DNA of 64,000 nt, from NCBI GenBank assembly GCA_964589935.1, contig CAZPVD010000011.1:62001-126000 (forward strand), in the 5' to 3' direction. Positions 23,865 through 33,093 of this stretch are shown here, piece by piece; the first letter of the stretch is position 1; every line of letters begins with the position of its first letter. The translations under genes were made by a program, and so were the position numbers. This stretch comes from VHCN01 sp964589935. Lineage in GTDB: Bacteria; Verrucomicrobiota; Verrucomicrobiia; Limisphaerales; VHCN01. The notes below the pieces were generated by a model. The model did no database searches and was not told where the DNA came from. It saw nothing but the letters and a program-made list of their open reading frames with translations.

Positions 23865-24326
23865 ATGTCCGCCCAACCCAAAGAGACGCTGGAGCAGTTG
23901 TTGAAGCACCTCGGCTTTGATCCGAAAATCGAGGAGCACGAGGACGACGGCGGCCTGACGTTGAGCGTGCAGATCGAGGAATCCGGCCGGCTCATCGGCC
24001 GCCACGGCCAGACGCTTGGCGACCTTCAGTATCTGCTCAACCGGCTTCTCTTCAAGCTGGACCCCGCCGCGCCGAAGGTCACCGTGGATGTCGGCGGCTA
24101 CCGCCAGCAGGCGCGCGAGGCGCTCATCAAAAAGGCGAAGGAAGCCGCCGAGAAAGTCCGCAAGTGGGGTGACGTCATCGAACTGGAGCCGCTCAACGCA
24201 TACGACCGCCGCCTTGTGCACCAATCGCTCAAGGACGATCCCGACATCGAGACGCAGAGCATCGAGGTCGAGGGCACCGACAGGAAGGCCATTCTCCTCA
24301 AGCCGCGCCGTCCCGCGAAGAGCTGA
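23865..24326 (+). CDS. Jag/KhpB-like RNA-binding protein (KH and R3H domains)
   Basis: A 153-residue protein. The KH part has SGRLIGRHGQTLGDLQYLLNRLL (GRxG loop) and the R3H part has LEPLNAYDRRLVHQSLKDD followed by IEVEGTDRKAILLKP. It lacks the N-terminal Jag domain of Bacillus SpoIIIJ-associated protein, so it is the short form. It lies 45 bases after yidC, the usual place for jag. It converges with the permease gene; only 19 bases separate the ends. Confidence 0.9.
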   Translation: MSAQPKETLEQLLKHLGFDPKIEEHEDDGGLTLSVQIEESGRLIGRHGQTLGDLQYLLNRLLFKLDPAAPKVTVDVGGYRQQAREALIKKAKEAAEKVRKWGDVIELEPLNAYDRRLVHQSLKDDPDIETQSIEVEGTDRKAILLKPRRPAKS

Positions 24327-24345
24327 CGCGAACGCGCCGCGCCGT

Positions 24346-25719
24346 TCACCGCGCAAACGGCCAGGACTTCGTGTGCTTCGACCACGCGAGGAACACCACC
24401 ACGCCGACCACGAGCGTTGCGAGTCCGAACGCGATGATTTTTCCGCCCGAAGTTACGAAGAGGAATAACCATCCCGCCAGCGCCACGAGGCACGGCAGCG
24501 GATACAGCCAGATGCGATAGGGCCGCTCCATTTTCGGCGCGCGACGGCGCAGCAGCATCACGCCGCACACCTGCCCGACGAACTGCACGAGCAGCCGCGT
24601 CGCCAGCAGCGCGTCAATCACCGCATCCAGCGGGAAGAAGCTCGCCGCGACGGACAGCACACCCACGACGAGCAGAGACACGTGAGGGAAGTTCCGCGTC
24701 GGATGCAGCCTGCCGAACACGCTGAAAAAGTAGCCTTCGCGCGCCGCCGCATACGGGATGCGCGAGTAGCCGAGCAGCAGCGCGAACACCGAGCCAAGCG
24801 TCGTCCACAGCACGAGGAACGTGAACACCACGGCCACGCCGCGCCCGTGCAGGCGTTCCATGAAGATGCTCACGATATTGTCAGCGACTTCCTTGTGCTG
24901 TTCCACCGGCACAAACTCGCGCCATGGCACCACGCCGATGATCGAGAGGTTCATCGCGACGTAAATGATCGCCACGCCGATCACGCTGACGAGCACCGAG
25001 CGCGGGATGGTTTTGCCCGGCTCCTTCACCTCGTCGCCGATGTAACAAACGTCGTAGTAGCCGAGATAATCGTAAATCCCGATGCGCGCCGCCGCTCCGA
25101 GGCCGATGAAAAAACCGAGCGAGAGATTGAATGCGCCGGGCGGAAAATCGAAGGCGACCTTCGGATTGAAGTGCAGCGCGCCCGTGACGATGACCGCGCC
25201 GACGGTGACGAGCACGCCGATCCACAGGCTCACGGTGATTTTCGCAACGGACGTGATCTGCCGGTAGAGCAGCAGGATTGCGAGCGCGCCGATGGCGATG
25301 CTCATTGCGTAACGGTCGAAGTCGCTCATTCCCGGCAGCACGTAACCGGCGTATTGCGCGAAGCCGATGTAGGCCGTCGCGATTTCCATCGGCCCGCTCA
25401 ACACAAACTGCCAGATGAACAGGAACGCCATGAAGCGTCCCCACGTCTGGTGCCCGTATGCTTCGCGCAAATAATGATACGACCCGCCGGAGCCGGGCAT
25501 GGCCGCGCCGAGTTCGGCCCACACCATGCCGTCGGGGATCACGATGAGCATCGCGAGCAGCCAGCCGAGCATCGCCTGCGGCCCGCCGAGCGCGCTCATG
25601 AGCAGTGGGATGGTGATGAACGGCCCCATCCCGATCATGTTCGTCATGTTCAGCGCCGTGGCCTGGAGCAGGCCAAAGCGCCGCTGCAAATGCGGCTCGT
25701 GCGGGGCGGGAGCGCTCAT
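24346..25719 (-). CDS. APC-superfamily amino acid/polyamine permease
   Basis: A 457-residue transporter with about 12 membrane helices. The start of TM1 reads ALNMTNMIGMGPFITIPLL, with the unwound GxG motif of APC transporters, and TM3 begins PGSGGSYHYLREAYG. The predicted start is ATG 25719, which overlaps the stop of the small upstream gene (ATGA). The substrate is not evident; amino acids or polyamines are the usual cargo. Confidence 0.88.
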   Translation of the reverse strand: MSAPAPHEPHLQRRFGLLQATALNMTNMIGMGPFITIPLLMSALGGPQAMLGWLLAMLIVIPDGMVWAELGAAMPGSGGSYHYLREAYGHQTWGRFMAFLFIWQFVLSGPMEIATAYIGFAQYAGYVLPGMSDFDRYAMSIAIGALAILLLYRQITSVAKITVSLWIGVLVTVGAVIVTGALHFNPKVAFDFPPGAFNLSLGFFIGLGAAARIGIYDYLGYYDVCYIGDEVKEPGKTIPRSVLVSVIGVAIIYVAMNLSIIGVVPWREFVPVEQHKEVADNIVSIFMERLHGRGVAVVFTFLVLWTTLGSVFALLLGYSRIPYAAAREGYFFSVFGRLHPTRNFPHVSLLVVGVLSVAASFFPLDAVIDALLATRLLVQFVGQVCGVMLLRRRAPKMERPYRIWLYPLPCLVALAGWLFLFVTSGGKIIAFGLATLVVGVVVFLAWSKHTKSWPFAR

Positions 25720-25916
25720 TTCGGCGCGGGCGCGGCGTTCGTTGTCTGCGGCGCTGCCGGCTTGGGCTTCTTCCATTTTGGCGTGCCCTTGGCGATGAGC
25801 AGCGCCACGACAACGAGCGGGACGATGAACGCCATCGTGAAAACGAACAGCACGAACACGCGGAAGCCGCGCGACGCCGGTGCCGAAGAACGGATTTTTT
25901 TCCCGGTGCCTGTCAT
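25716..25916 (-). CDS. Small single-pass membrane protein coupled to the permease
   Basis: A 66-residue protein with a basic N-terminus (MTGTGKKIRSSAPASRGFR), one membrane helix (VFVLFVFTMAFIVPLVVVALLI) and a Lys/Pro/Ala-rich tail. Its TGA overlaps the ATG of the permease by the four-base ATGA arrangement that this genome uses repeatedly, so it is probably real and translated in step with the transporter. A role as transporter subunit or stabiliser is inference. Confidence 0.6.
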   Translation of the reverse strand: MTGTGKKIRSSAPASRGFRVFVLFVFTMAFIVPLVVVALLIAKGTPKWKKPKPAAPQTTNAAPAPK

Positions 25917-25989
25917 GTGCGCTCAGGCGCACCATTGCCGAAAACCACCGCCAAGTCGAGCCGCAAGCAGTCGCGTGCGATTGGGGCGC

Positions 25990-27366
25990 CTAAACTTCAA
26001 CGCATTTTCCCGGCGCGGGCTGATAAACTTTCACCTTTGGCCAGCGCGCGTGGATTTGCTCCTCGAACCACTGCCGCGCGTCCGTGTCGCCGTGGCCGAG
26101 CAGGACGGCGCGCGGCTCGACCGAGCCGGCGAAGTCGAGCAGTTCCTCGCGGTTCGCGTGCGCGGTGAGGTCGAAGTCGAGCACCTCGCATTCGCGTGTG
26201 ACCTCGCCAGAGCTGGCGCTGAAAATGAACGGCTTGCCCGGCTCGCTCGCCTTGAGACGTCCGCCGGGCGTGTCGGGATCAGCATAGCCGACGAAACAGA
26301 TCGCGTGACGCTCGTCGCCCATCATGCGCAACGCGAGCTGGTGCGCGGCCGTGTGCTCGCTCATCATTCCCGCGGTCACGACGAAGATGCGTCCGCCGGA
26401 AAGCCGCATCTGATCCGCGGTATTCTTGTCGAGCACGGTGAGTTCAAGCGCGTCGTGCAGTTGCAGCGCCGGATGATTGCGGTGCGTGCGCTGCGATTGC
26501 AGGTCGTAAATCTCGGTGAACACCCGTCCCAGTCCGCCGATGTAGATGGGCTGCCGGCGGAGACGCCCCGCGCGCATGAGCAGCGCGAGCTGCGCGAGAA
26601 TCTCCTGAGTGCGCCCGAGCGCAAACGCCGGGATGAGCACGCTGCCCTTGCGTTTGAGCACGCGCTGGATCGCTTCGGTGAGGCGCTCGATCTCGGCTTC
26701 ACGAGTGAAGCCCGCCGGCGTGGCGCGGTTGCCGCGCGTCGTCTCCATGATGAGCACGTCGGCCTTCACGCCGTCAAAGCGCGCCTTTTGCAGGATCGTC
26801 TGGTCGTGGAAGCACACGTCGCCGGTGTAAAACAGTTTCTGCTTTTTCCCGCGCACCAGCACGCCGGCAGAACCCAGCGCGTGACCCGCGTCGAAAAATT
26901 CCAGCGTCGGCGACCGCGCGCCGTGCCGTGTCTTGTGGAACGCGCCCCATTCGACTTCACGGTTGCAGCGGAAGCCCTGAAACAGCGACGCGATGTCGTC
27001 CACCTCGTCGTGGGTGAAAAGCGGGTATTCGCGGATGCCCCGCTCCTCGCGCTCGCGGATCATCACATTGACCGAATTGTGCAGCACGCGCTCAATGAGG
27101 AAGTAGCTCAACTCCGTCATCAGCACATGCGCGCGCGGGTGATCGCGCATTGCGACCGGGAGCGAACCGACGTGATCGTGATGGCAGTGCGAAATGGCAA
27201 TGGAATCCATCTCCTGGCCGCGAATCAAATCGTAGAGCGGCAGGCTGGCGTGACCGTTGAGCTTCGGATGCGTGCCCGCGTCGAGCAGCAGGCGGTGCCC
27301 GTCCATCTCGACGCACCACGCGCTCGCGCCGATGTTCTCGTCCGGGTTGAGATTGGTGATGCGCAC
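25990..27366 (-). CDS. Metallo-beta-lactamase/beta-CASP family hydrolase (RNase-like)
   Basis: A 458-residue protein. The MBL zinc motif is H60-C-H62-H-D64-H65 (ISHCHHDHVG), followed by FFDAGHALGSAGV, FYTGDVCF and, near the C-terminus, FDLTAHANREELLDF and LLGHGDTDA. The insertion with LIPAFALGRTQEIL and GGRIFVVTAGMMSE is the beta-CASP region, found in mRNA 3'-end/RNase J-like exonucleases and KH-CPSF relatives. Archaeal-type CPSF proteins have an N-terminal KH domain that is missing here. RNA processing is the likely role. Confidence 0.85.
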   Translation of the reverse strand: MRITNLNPDENIGASAWCVEMDGHRLLLDAGTHPKLNGHASLPLYDLIRGQEMDSIAISHCHHDHVGSLPVAMRDHPRAHVLMTELSYFLIERVLHNSVNVMIREREERGIREYPLFTHDEVDDIASLFQGFRCNREVEWGAFHKTRHGARSPTLEFFDAGHALGSAGVLVRGKKQKLFYTGDVCFHDQTILQKARFDGVKADVLIMETTRGNRATPAGFTREAEIERLTEAIQRVLKRKGSVLIPAFALGRTQEILAQLALLMRAGRLRRQPIYIGGLGRVFTEIYDLQSQRTHRNHPALQLHDALELTVLDKNTADQMRLSGGRIFVVTAGMMSEHTAAHQLALRMMGDERHAICFVGYADPDTPGGRLKASEPGKPFIFSASSGEVTRECEVLDFDLTAHANREELLDFAGSVEPRAVLLGHGDTDARQWFEEQIHARWPKVKVYQPAPGKCVEV

Positions 27367-27368
27367 GC

Positions 27369-28421
27369 TCAGTCCAGATAGCCTCGCTCCGGCAGCAAGC
27401 CGTGGCGAGACAACACTTCGCCCGTCGCGCGCAGAGTTTCCATCGGCAACGAACTGCCCGCGTGCAGCCGCGGCGGCGGCACGCTCAACGCTTTCGAGCC
27501 GTGCGCGAAGAAGTGGTCCGCCGCTTTGTTCGCATTCGCAAAGGCGTTTCCGTGCGGCAGGCCGGCAACAAGTTTGAAAATTTCGCCTACCGCGCTGGAA
27601 AGGTTCGCCGCTGCCGCGCGAGCCTGCGCCATGTTTCCAGCGCGAACGCCTTCAAGAATGCCGTGCAGCTCGCGTGCAAAACAGTTCGCCGTGCTGAGGA
27701 GAAATCCGTCGTAAGGCCCGCCCGCGCCGCGCGGCCAGCGAGCGTAATCGCCTTCCGCGCCGCGCACTAGGAACACGCCGCCCAAATCGCAGCCGTTCAG
27801 CGCGACGCGATCCGCACCGCTCGTGTCCTTGAACAGCACGAAGTTCGCGAAACGCGCGGCGAGCGTCGCGACGGTTTCGGGCGACATCTCATTCTGCGTG
27901 ACCTGCGGCAACTGGTAGAGCGCGGTGGGCAGGCCGAGTTCGAGAACGGCTGCGAGCGCAGCGTGGATTTGTGTTTGATTGAGTTCGCTTCCCTCTGGCG
28001 GACAAACGGTGAAGCCGCACACGCGCGACCTCGCGAGCGCGGCATTCGAGTCAGTCGTGCCGGCACGGGCTTTCAGCCAGTTCACCGCGTCGAGAATACT
28101 TGCGCGAGCTTGAGCTGCGTCCGTCTTGAGCACACCGATGAGCACGTGGAGATCGCGCCGCGCGGCTTCGCCGAGCGCGAAGTCGAGCAAGTCGCGGATT
28201 TCCGCGTCATCCATTTCCCAGCCGTCGCCGGTCGAGCCGGGAATGAGGAAGCCCTTCACAAACGGCGCGAGGTGCCGCAGGTGCGCGGCCTGGCGCGCGC
28301 GGTCGAGTCCGCCGTCAGCGCGATAATGCGTGATGACGGGGCACCAGAGCGCTGGAACGCCGGCGGGGAAAAGGCGCGCGAGCCATTGCCGGCGCGCGGC
28401 AGAAATGTCGTTCGCGCTCAC
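27369..28421 (-). CDS. Dihydrodipicolinate synthase/N-acetylneuraminate lyase family aldolase
   Basis: A 350-residue TIM-barrel aldolase. The Schiff-base lysine is Lys198 in FVLFKDTSG and the catalytic tyrosine is Tyr169 in TALYQLPQ. The usual GSTGE is replaced by GSTGDGWEM. At 350 residues it is longer than DapA (about 290), with an insert near residues 118-145, so it is more likely a sugar-acid aldolase than DapA. I start at GTG 28421, which overlaps the stop of the DUF1080 lipoprotein gene (GTGA); the longer frame upstream is not coding-like. Confidence 0.82.
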   Translation of the reverse strand: MSANDISAARRQWLARLFPAGVPALWCPVITHYRADGGLDRARQAAHLRHLAPFVKGFLIPGSTGDGWEMDDAEIRDLLDFALGEAARRDLHVLIGVLKTDAAQARASILDAVNWLKARAGTTDSNAALARSRVCGFTVCPPEGSELNQTQIHAALAAVLELGLPTALYQLPQVTQNEMSPETVATLAARFANFVLFKDTSGADRVALNGCDLGGVFLVRGAEGDYARWPRGAGGPYDGFLLSTANCFARELHGILEGVRAGNMAQARAAAANLSSAVGEIFKLVAGLPHGNAFANANKAADHFFAHGSKALSVPPPRLHAGSSLPMETLRATGEVLSRHGLLPERGYLD

Positions 28422-29137
28422 TTTGCTGCGGACGGCACGGGCCGCCACTTGATTTCGCGCACGGCGGAGCTGGTCTGATACGTCGCGATGCCGAACGGGA
28501 TGCTCATCTCGATATCGCCGTAGCGCATCGAGATTTTGCGGTCGGTGATGACTTGGTTGATGATCTGCTCGTCGTCGAGCCACGCCTCGATCTTCGCCTT
28601 CGTCACGCGCAGACGGATGCGAAACCATTTGTCCTTCTGAAACGTGAGGAACTTCGTCGTCTCGTTTTCCGAGGCGTCCATGCCGTCAATGCTCGACACG
28701 CCGACGGTCGCGCCGCCCCAGCCGCCGAGCACGAGCGTTGCGTGGTTGGTGCCGACGGGGAACGTGATGCCGCAGAAAAAGTCGCTGCCCTCGATCTTCA
28801 TGGCCTCGACCTGCACTTCGTAATCGCCGCCGGGCGGTGTGTTCGTGAGCGTGATGCCGCTGAGAGTCGCGCCCGCGCCGATGACGATGGCCGGCGCGCC
28901 GCCGCGGAATTTGGGATCCACACTCACGTCGCCAACGCCGCCGAACTCGGTGATCTTCCAGCCCGCGAGCGATTTGCCGTCGAACAAACTGCGCCAGCCG
29001 TCGGCTGACTTGGAACTCGTCGTGCTCTTCGTGCCGAACGGGCAGCACGCGCAGCCGCCGGCGAGCAGCGCGGCAAGGACGAATGAAAGTGGCGCGGCGA
29101 AAGCAGAAAACCGGCGCAGCAATTTCTTGGTGGTCAT
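28418..29137 (-). CDS. DUF1080 (LamG-like) lipoprotein
   Basis: A 239-residue lipoprotein. The signal ends with the lipobox LAGGC at about residue 29, followed by further cysteines (CACC). The mature domain begins WRSLFDGKSLAGWK, the hallmark of DUF1080, and contains FFCGITFPVG and KFLTFQKDKWFRIRLRV. The family has a concanavalin-like fold and includes 3-keto-glycoside hydrolases. Its stop is overlapped by the aldolase GTG, so the two genes are likely used together in the breakdown of a sugar or sugar acid. Confidence 0.82.
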   Translation of the reverse strand: MTTKKLLRRFSAFAAPLSFVLAALLAGGCACCPFGTKSTTSSKSADGWRSLFDGKSLAGWKITEFGGVGDVSVDPKFRGGAPAIVIGAGATLSGITLTNTPPGGDYEVQVEAMKIEGSDFFCGITFPVGTNHATLVLGGWGGATVGVSSIDGMDASENETTKFLTFQKDKWFRIRLRVTKAKIEAWLDDEQIINQVITDRKISMRYGDIEMSIPFGIATYQTSSAVREIKWRPVPSAAK

Positions 29138-29201
29138 GCGCGCAGGATAGTTGGCGTTCCGCGCGACGGCATCAATCCATTTTTAACGCGGACGCGCGCA
29201 C

Positions 29202-30356
29202 TCACTTCGCCGCGGATTTCAGGAACCATGTGCGCGTGTTCGCGTCCGTCGTGAAGAACTTCAGCAGCAGGTCTGCGACCTTTTGCCGGCCGCTGTTGCT
29301 CGGATGAGTGCCGTCGCCGCCCAAATCTTCGCGCGTCCAGAAAAGGCCGTCGGCCTTGCGCGGCGTCTCGCCGTCGGCCCAAAGATACGGCCCCCAGAGA
29401 AGCACCGGCGCCTTGACCTCGCCGCGCACGGGATCGGCGTTGAGCGCGGCGTTCCCGGCTGCTTGATCCAAAATCAGGCCTCGCACGGCGAACGCGCTGT
29501 CGTAGGAGTAAGGCTCGGGATTGAGCCGCGTCACGGCGTAGCCCGCGTAAATGCGACTGGAAAGATACGCGACGCGCAGGTTGGGATAACGCTGCTTTGC
29601 GGTCTGCACAATGCGCGCCATGTAGCTTTGCAGGCGCTTCGTTTCCGTCGAGAAGTCGCCCGTCGGCGCGATGACCGCCTGTTTGAGCCACACGGCCTGC
29701 ACCTGCCGCGGCGTTACGCCCGCCGCGCGCACGCGCCGCTCGACCTCGGCCCAGAACGGATGTTCCGGGTCGGAAGTCTTTTGCGCGTCCTGTCCGCCTT
29801 GCGCGCCGTCCACAATGACGAGGCGCGGCGATTTGTCGGGCAAGGCGTCGGCAATCTGCTTGAAGCGCGAGAACTCCATCGTCGTGTTCGACATGCCGAG
29901 CGAGAGCAGGACAGTTTTGCCGTCGTCGGACGAATTGCCTTCTGCGTCGAGCGGGCGAATCTGCGCCGTGGCGCGGCGCGCGAGTTCGGCATGTTCCTTT
30001 GGCGGCTCGTTGCGTCCGCTGCTGTAAAGGCCGCCGTCCTGGTTTTGGTATTTTCCAGCGCCGAGTTCCGTCAGCGGCGTGAAGTGCGGCGCGGGCGGAG
30101 GTGGCTGCTGGTTGTTTTGCTGCGGTTGTGCGCCGCGCTCGCGGGCCTTGCGAGCCCGGTCGTAGTAGGCCTGTTCGTCCGGCGTGAGTTTCTCGCCGCG
30201 CTGGGCCTTTTGATGCAGTTCGCGCGCCTTGTTCCAGTCAATGCGCTCCTCAGCCTGCTTTGCGGGGGAGGGTTTGTTTTCCTGTTGCTGCGCGGTGGCG
30301 AACACGGCGATTGCACCAATGAGGACGAGCAACGCAAGCGGGCGGATGGCTTTCAT
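29202..30356 (-). CDS. Secreted SGNH-hydrolase-like protein
   Basis: A 384-residue exported protein with a signal peptide (MKAIRPLALLVLIGAIAVFATAQ). Residues 25-90 are a charged, Gln/Pro-rich linker. The remainder looks like an SGNH fold: LLSLGMSNTTMEF would hold the nucleophile Ser, VDGAQGGQDA a middle block, and GGDGTHPSNSGRQKVADLLLKF the Asp-x-x-His block near the C-terminus. The exact family and ester substrate are not known to me. It is the next gene upstream of the lipoprotein on the same strand. Confidence 0.65.
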   Translation of the reverse strand: MKAIRPLALLVLIGAIAVFATAQQQENKPSPAKQAEERIDWNKARELHQKAQRGEKLTPDEQAYYDRARKARERGAQPQQNNQQPPPPAPHFTPLTELGAGKYQNQDGGLYSSGRNEPPKEHAELARRATAQIRPLDAEGNSSDDGKTVLLSLGMSNTTMEFSRFKQIADALPDKSPRLVIVDGAQGGQDAQKTSDPEHPFWAEVERRVRAAGVTPRQVQAVWLKQAVIAPTGDFSTETKRLQSYMARIVQTAKQRYPNLRVAYLSSRIYAGYAVTRLNPEPYSYDSAFAVRGLILDQAAGNAALNADPVRGEVKAPVLLWGPYLWADGETPRKADGLFWTREDLGGDGTHPSNSGRQKVADLLLKFFTTDANTRTWFLKSAAK

Positions 30357-30448
30357 ACTGCCTTCCTGTAACGCCGATATGCGGCAGCGGCAAGCACGCA
30401 GATTGTGCCGACGATGCTACCGGAAACCAACTCGATCAAAAGTGCGCC

Positions 30449-31936
30449 TCATCGCTTCGAGGCTTCTTCGAGTGCCTGCTTGGCGAGAAGAGCCACAAGG
30501 CCGTCGGAGTCCCTCGATGCGGCTTCGAGCGCGGCGGCACTTTTCTTCGTCCCGATGACTTTTAGAATCTGGCAGGCGTCGCGACGGACTTCAGCGGATT
30601 TATCCTCGAGCAGTTTCAACACGGCCGGCTCGGCTGCATCGCCGATGGACTTGAGCGCGGTGCCCGCCTGAAACTGCTCCTTGCGCTTGGCGACCATCTG
30701 CGCGAGAGGCTCGATGCCGCGCGAATCCTTGAGACGGCCAAGCGCATCAATGGCGGCCCATCGGACGGCGAATTGTGCGTCGTCAAGCGCCTTGACTAGC
30801 GGTTCAGCGGCGTCAGAAGTGCCCCAAACGCCGAGGGCTTTGGCGGCATTCTGCCTCGTGAACTGATCCGAATCCTTCAACAGCTCCAGCAACAGCCCAG
30901 TGACCTCGGCCTTGCTGTTGTCGTCGGGCTGAACCGTCGCCAGCCGGCCGAGGGCAATGCTGCGCTTGGTCTTGTTGTCGCCCTTGAGGTCGGCAATCAA
31001 TGAAGTGCGCTCATCGGCGTTCACGGCCTTGAGTTCCGGCTTCGGCGGAAGTTCCGCGGCCTTTTGCGCGGCGACCAGTTCCTCGCCTTCGAGGAGCTTG
31101 CACGTGAGCGTGAGCGGAACACGGACGGTCGTGTTTTCGGTATTATCGGTGAGCGTTCCCTTGAACTCCACGGCGCGGATCAGGCCGCGGCGAAGGTCGA
31201 AGCTGTTCGTGCCCTCGCCCGTGAGCGACATGCGCGGCTGGCCGGCGACGGTCTGCGCCGTCTTCAGCTCGTATTTGCGAATGATGGGAACCGTGCTGCC
31301 GTCGCCCTTGCCGAGCGTGAATGAAGTTTTTTCCTTCGCAGGCAGACGGATTTCCTTGATGCGATACAGGCGCGAAACAGGCGACGTGAATTCTTTTTCC
31401 TCCAGAATGATGACGCAATCGCCGGTGACTTCCCACGAAGATTTGCCCGCCGTTGGCAGCGATTCAGTGACCACATGCGAGAGGTCGCCGAGCGCCTGCG
31501 GCAACGCCGAGCGGCCGGTCTCCTGTAGCACCTGACCCTTGGAGTCCATCTGCACTTCATTCGGCCGGGCGAAGCGCCCGCCCGGCAGGCCAAACTCGCC
31601 AAGCCGGAAACCGCCGGGCCGGAACATCGGCGGGCCGCCAATCGCGCCGGGGAGAATCGAGCCTTGCTTGGATTTTCGCTGTGTGTGGAGCGAGCTGCGC
31701 GTGGTGAAAGTGATGGCATCGGTCGTGGCGGACTTGACCGCGTAAGTGGCCGTGCCCGTGACGGTCTCGGTGTAGTCCGGCTCGGTGGCTTCGAGTCGCA
31801 CGGAATAAACATAGTTCGAGCCGGCTTTGAACTGGTAACGCAAATCAGGCGTGGCGGCGCGGCTTGGGACAACGGGGCCGCACAGCAAACCGGCCAGTGC
31901 AAGGCGAAGTGTCATGTGAATGGATGGGCGTTTCAT
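30449..31936 (-). CDS. Secreted protein with C-terminal HEAT repeats
   Basis: A 495-residue exported protein (signal MTLRLALAGLLCGPVVPSRA). The first 290 residues form a beta-rich domain of unknown type with a Gly/Pro/Phe-rich patch (residues about 97-125, FRPGGFRLGEFGLPGG). From about residue 310 it has HEAT-like helices: NAAKALGVWGTSDAAEPLVKA, AIDALGRLKDSRGIEPLAQM, ALKSIGDAAEPAVLKLLED and RRDACQILKVIG. HEAT repeats usually bind proteins; no catalytic motif is seen. A promoter with a short leader lies just upstream. Confidence 0.7.
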   Translation of the reverse strand: MKRPSIHMTLRLALAGLLCGPVVPSRAATPDLRYQFKAGSNYVYSVRLEATEPDYTETVTGTATYAVKSATTDAITFTTRSSLHTQRKSKQGSILPGAIGGPPMFRPGGFRLGEFGLPGGRFARPNEVQMDSKGQVLQETGRSALPQALGDLSHVVTESLPTAGKSSWEVTGDCVIILEEKEFTSPVSRLYRIKEIRLPAKEKTSFTLGKGDGSTVPIIRKYELKTAQTVAGQPRMSLTGEGTNSFDLRRGLIRAVEFKGTLTDNTENTTVRVPLTLTCKLLEGEELVAAQKAAELPPKPELKAVNADERTSLIADLKGDNKTKRSIALGRLATVQPDDNSKAEVTGLLLELLKDSDQFTRQNAAKALGVWGTSDAAEPLVKALDDAQFAVRWAAIDALGRLKDSRGIEPLAQMVAKRKEQFQAGTALKSIGDAAEPAVLKLLEDKSAEVRRDACQILKVIGTKKSAAALEAASRDSDGLVALLAKQALEEASKR

Positions 31937-31949
31937 AGAGATTAACCGG

Positions 31950-31977
31950 ATAATACGGATGAACTTCGCACCGGCAA
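31950..31977 (-). promoter_or_regulatory. Putative promoter of the HEAT-repeat gene
   Basis: Read on the minus strand: TTGCCG, 16 bases, TATTAT, then 13 bases to the ATG at 31936. The leader would be about 6-8 bases. Confidence 0.45.
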
Positions 31978-32026
31978 GGGTTTTGCAAAAATGGTGTGTG
32001 TTTGAATTAGTGAGAGCCGCTCCGCT

Positions 32027-33040
32027 TCAATGACGCGCGCTCGCAACGCGCAGCCAGTCCTCGTGGTCGAGATACCAGCGCACCGTTTCACGCAGGCCGG
32101 CATCGAAATCGCGCGCCGGTTTCCAGCCAAGTTCGCGTTCGATCTTTGATGGATCAATCGCATAACGCCGGTCATGCCCGGGCCGGTCTGCGACGTGCGC
32201 GATGAGCCGGCGCGAATTGCCGCCGAGTTGCGGTGCGAGTTCGTCCACGAGGCCGCAAAGGCACTCGACAATGCGGAGGTTCGTCCACTCGTTGCGCGCG
32301 CCGATGTTGTAAGTCTCGCCGATGCGCCCGCGCGTCAGCGCCAGCCACAGCGCCTCCGCATGGTCGCGCACGTGCAGCCAGTCGCGCACCTGCAAGCCGT
32401 CACCGTAGAGCGGCACTGCGCGGCGCGACAGGATGCAATGAATCGCAACGGGGATGAGTTTCTCTGGAAATTGAAACGGCCCGTAATTGTTCGCGCAGTT
32501 TGTGATGATCGCGGGCATTTCGTAGGTGCGATGGTATGCCTGAACAAGCATATCTGCCGCGGCCTTGCTGGCCGAGTAAGGCGAGCTCGGCGCGTAGGGC
32601 GACGCCTCCGTGAACGCGCCCAGTTCGCCAAGGCTGCCATAAACTTCATCCGTGGAAACATGAACGAACCGCGCGCCGCCCGCTGACTCCTTCCAAAACG
32701 CGCGGCAGGCTTCGAGCAGGTGAAACGTGCCGACGACGTTCGTGTGGATGAACGCGTCCGGCCCGGCGATCGAGCGGTCCACGTGCGATTCCGCCGCGAG
32801 ATGCAGCACGTGCGAGATGCGGTGCGCGCGCACGACACGGAGCACCTCCGCCTTGTCGCGCAAATCCACGCGCTCGAAGATATGCTTGGGATGCTTCGCG
32901 ACGTCGGCAATGTTCTCCAAATTTCCCGCGTAAGTGAGGCAGTCGAGGTTGACAAGGCGCGTGACCTCGGGCCGGTCAATCACGTGACGGATCACGTTAC
33001 AGCCGATGAAGCCGGCGCCGCCGGTGACGAGAAGGTTCAT
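32027..33040 (-). CDS. rmlB: dTDP-glucose 4,6-dehydratase
   Basis: A 337-residue extended SDR enzyme. It has the NAD-binding MNLLVTGGAGFIGCN, LAAESHVDRSI, the dehydratase Asp131-Glu132 pair in HVSTDEVYG, the catalytic Tyr155-x3-Lys159 (YSASK) and NNYGPFQFPEKLIP. It makes dTDP-4-keto-6-deoxyglucose for rhamnose and other deoxysugars. No rmlA, C or D lies beside it; other sugar genes occur at 35.6-40.2 kb. Confidence 0.94.
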   Translation of the reverse strand: MNLLVTGGAGFIGCNVIRHVIDRPEVTRLVNLDCLTYAGNLENIADVAKHPKHIFERVDLRDKAEVLRVVRAHRISHVLHLAAESHVDRSIAGPDAFIHTNVVGTFHLLEACRAFWKESAGGARFVHVSTDEVYGSLGELGAFTEASPYAPSSPYSASKAAADMLVQAYHRTYEMPAIITNCANNYGPFQFPEKLIPVAIHCILSRRAVPLYGDGLQVRDWLHVRDHAEALWLALTRGRIGETYNIGARNEWTNLRIVECLCGLVDELAPQLGGNSRRLIAHVADRPGHDRRYAIDPSKIERELGWKPARDFDAGLRETVRWYLDHEDWLRVASARH

Positions 33041-33093
33041 GCGCGTTCGGATTTTAGCCGTGAACCGCGTCGCGCGACAAGTTCGCTCGCGCT

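Noticed and set aside
24682..27381. 899-codon frame on the plus strand
   Set aside because: It crosses the APC permease and the beta-CASP hydrolase in antisense. Those genes have clear membrane helices and metal motifs, while this frame is His/Arg/Ala noise.
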